A stretch of 7,705 nt of DNA. Origin: Deltaproteobacteria bacterium (GTDB taxonomy: Bacteria > Desulfobacterota > Desulfovibrionia > Desulfovibrionales > Desulfovibrionaceae). Shown in pieces: positions 7,276-7,705 of this stretch (position 1 is its first letter; each line of letters starts with the position of its first letter). The stretch is from NCBI GenBank assembly GCA_020861205.1, contig JAJBSY010000051.1, forward strand, positions 1 through 7,705, written 5' to 3'. Under the pieces are notes generated by a model that saw nothing but the letters and a program-made list of their open reading frames with translations, ran no database searches and had not been told where the DNA came from. The translations under genes were made by a program, and so were the position numbers.

Positions 7276-7705
7276 ATGCGGATAATCAAAGTACATGCGG
7301 ACGACAACGTCGCCCTCGCTCTCGAATCCTTGAAAAAGGGCGAAACCGTGGAAGTGGACGGACAGGTCTACACCTTGCTCGACGATATTCCTTTCGGGCA
7401 CAAGTTCGCCTTGCGGGATATCGAAGCGGGGGAAGATCTCGTCAAATACGGCGAGACCATAGGCCAGAGCACTCTGCCGATCAAGGCGGGAGCCTGGGTG
7501 CACGCCCACAACGTGCGGAACGTGGATATGGGCAAGGCCGGGTATACGTATGCCTTCAATGAAAAGACGGTGCCGCTCGGGTCGTCCGAAACGACCTTCA
7601 TGGGCTATTTGCGTGACGACGGCAGGGCCGGCATCCGCAATTACATCGCCATCATCCCCACGGTTTTCTGCGCCAACGGCCCGGCGCAAAAGCTGGCCCA
7701 GATGC
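7276..7705 (+). CDS. UxaA/altronate dehydratase-family lyase with fused SAF domain, 3'-truncated by window edge
   Basis: The frame runs open to the last base, giving 143 residues. Residues 1-80 form a SAF domain of the UxaA/SuyA type: DNVALAL (10-16), DIPFGHKFALRDIEAGED (37-54), YGETIG (58-63) and WVHAHNV (74-80). After a linker of about 25 residues, the catalytic domain begins with TFMGYLRDDGRAGIRNYIAI (107-126) and IPTVFCAN (127-134), where Cys132 is a conserved family position. Relatives eliminate water from altronate or galactarate, or sulfite from (R)-sulfolactate (SuyAB). SuyA and SuyB are normally separate proteins, so the fusion leans towards the altronate dehydratase type, but substrate is unresolved because most of the catalytic domain is outside the window. 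The gene starts 11 nt after the dehydrogenase stop, so the two are probably co-transcribed and act in one pathway. Confidence 0.88.
   Translation, partial: MRIIKVHADDNVALALESLKKGETVEVDGQVYTLLDDIPFGHKFALRDIEAGEDLVKYGETIGQSTLPIKAGAWVHAHNVRNVDMGKAGYTYAFNEKTVPLGSSETTFMGYLRDDGRAGIRNYIAIIPTVFCANGPAQKLAQM

Overview
All readable genes lie on the + strand and are closely packed, the GC content is high (roughly 60%), and nothing suggests a mobile element. The window looks like anaerobic, Gram-negative metabolism. A pyruvate:ferredoxin oxidoreductase (PFOR) whose residue spacing follows the Desulfovibrio africanus enzyme sits next to a TRAP transporter and sugar-acid/hydroxyacid enzymes. This suggests a Desulfovibrionaceae-like (Desulfobacterota) bacterium. 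That placement is inferred from protein resemblance, not from a marker gene.

Layout. (1) Positions 1-3279: PFOR, missing about 80 N-terminal residues beyond the left edge. (2) Positions 3280-3354: a 75-nt gap with small dyads and the dctP ribosome binding site. (3) Positions 3355-6265: a complete TRAP transporter in the order periplasmic binding protein (DctP), small membrane subunit (DctQ), large membrane subunit (DctM). A strong hairpin lies between dctP and dctQ, and dctQ and dctM overlap. (4) Positions 6281-7264: a CtBP-like NAD-dependent D-2-hydroxyacid dehydrogenase. (5) Position 7276 to the right edge: the first 143 residues of a UxaA/altronate dehydratase-family protein, cut by the window end.

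How the genes may work together. From dctP onward the genes read as one catabolic operon: TRAP uptake of an organic acid, NAD-linked oxidation or reduction of a 2-hydroxyacid, and elimination by a UxaA-family lyase. UxaA relatives include altronate and galactarate dehydratases and the sulfolactate sulfo-lyase SuyAB, so the substrate could be a sugar acid or a C3-sulfonate. Either route can end in pyruvate, the substrate of the PFOR next door. The substrate cannot be read from this window. Whether PFOR is co-transcribed with the transport operon is also open.

The longest gene-free stretch is 99 nt. No RNA genes, CRISPR arrays, insertion sequences or long repeats were seen. The individual families are known. 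The least explained points are the substrate of the cluster and the structured dctP-dctQ spacer.
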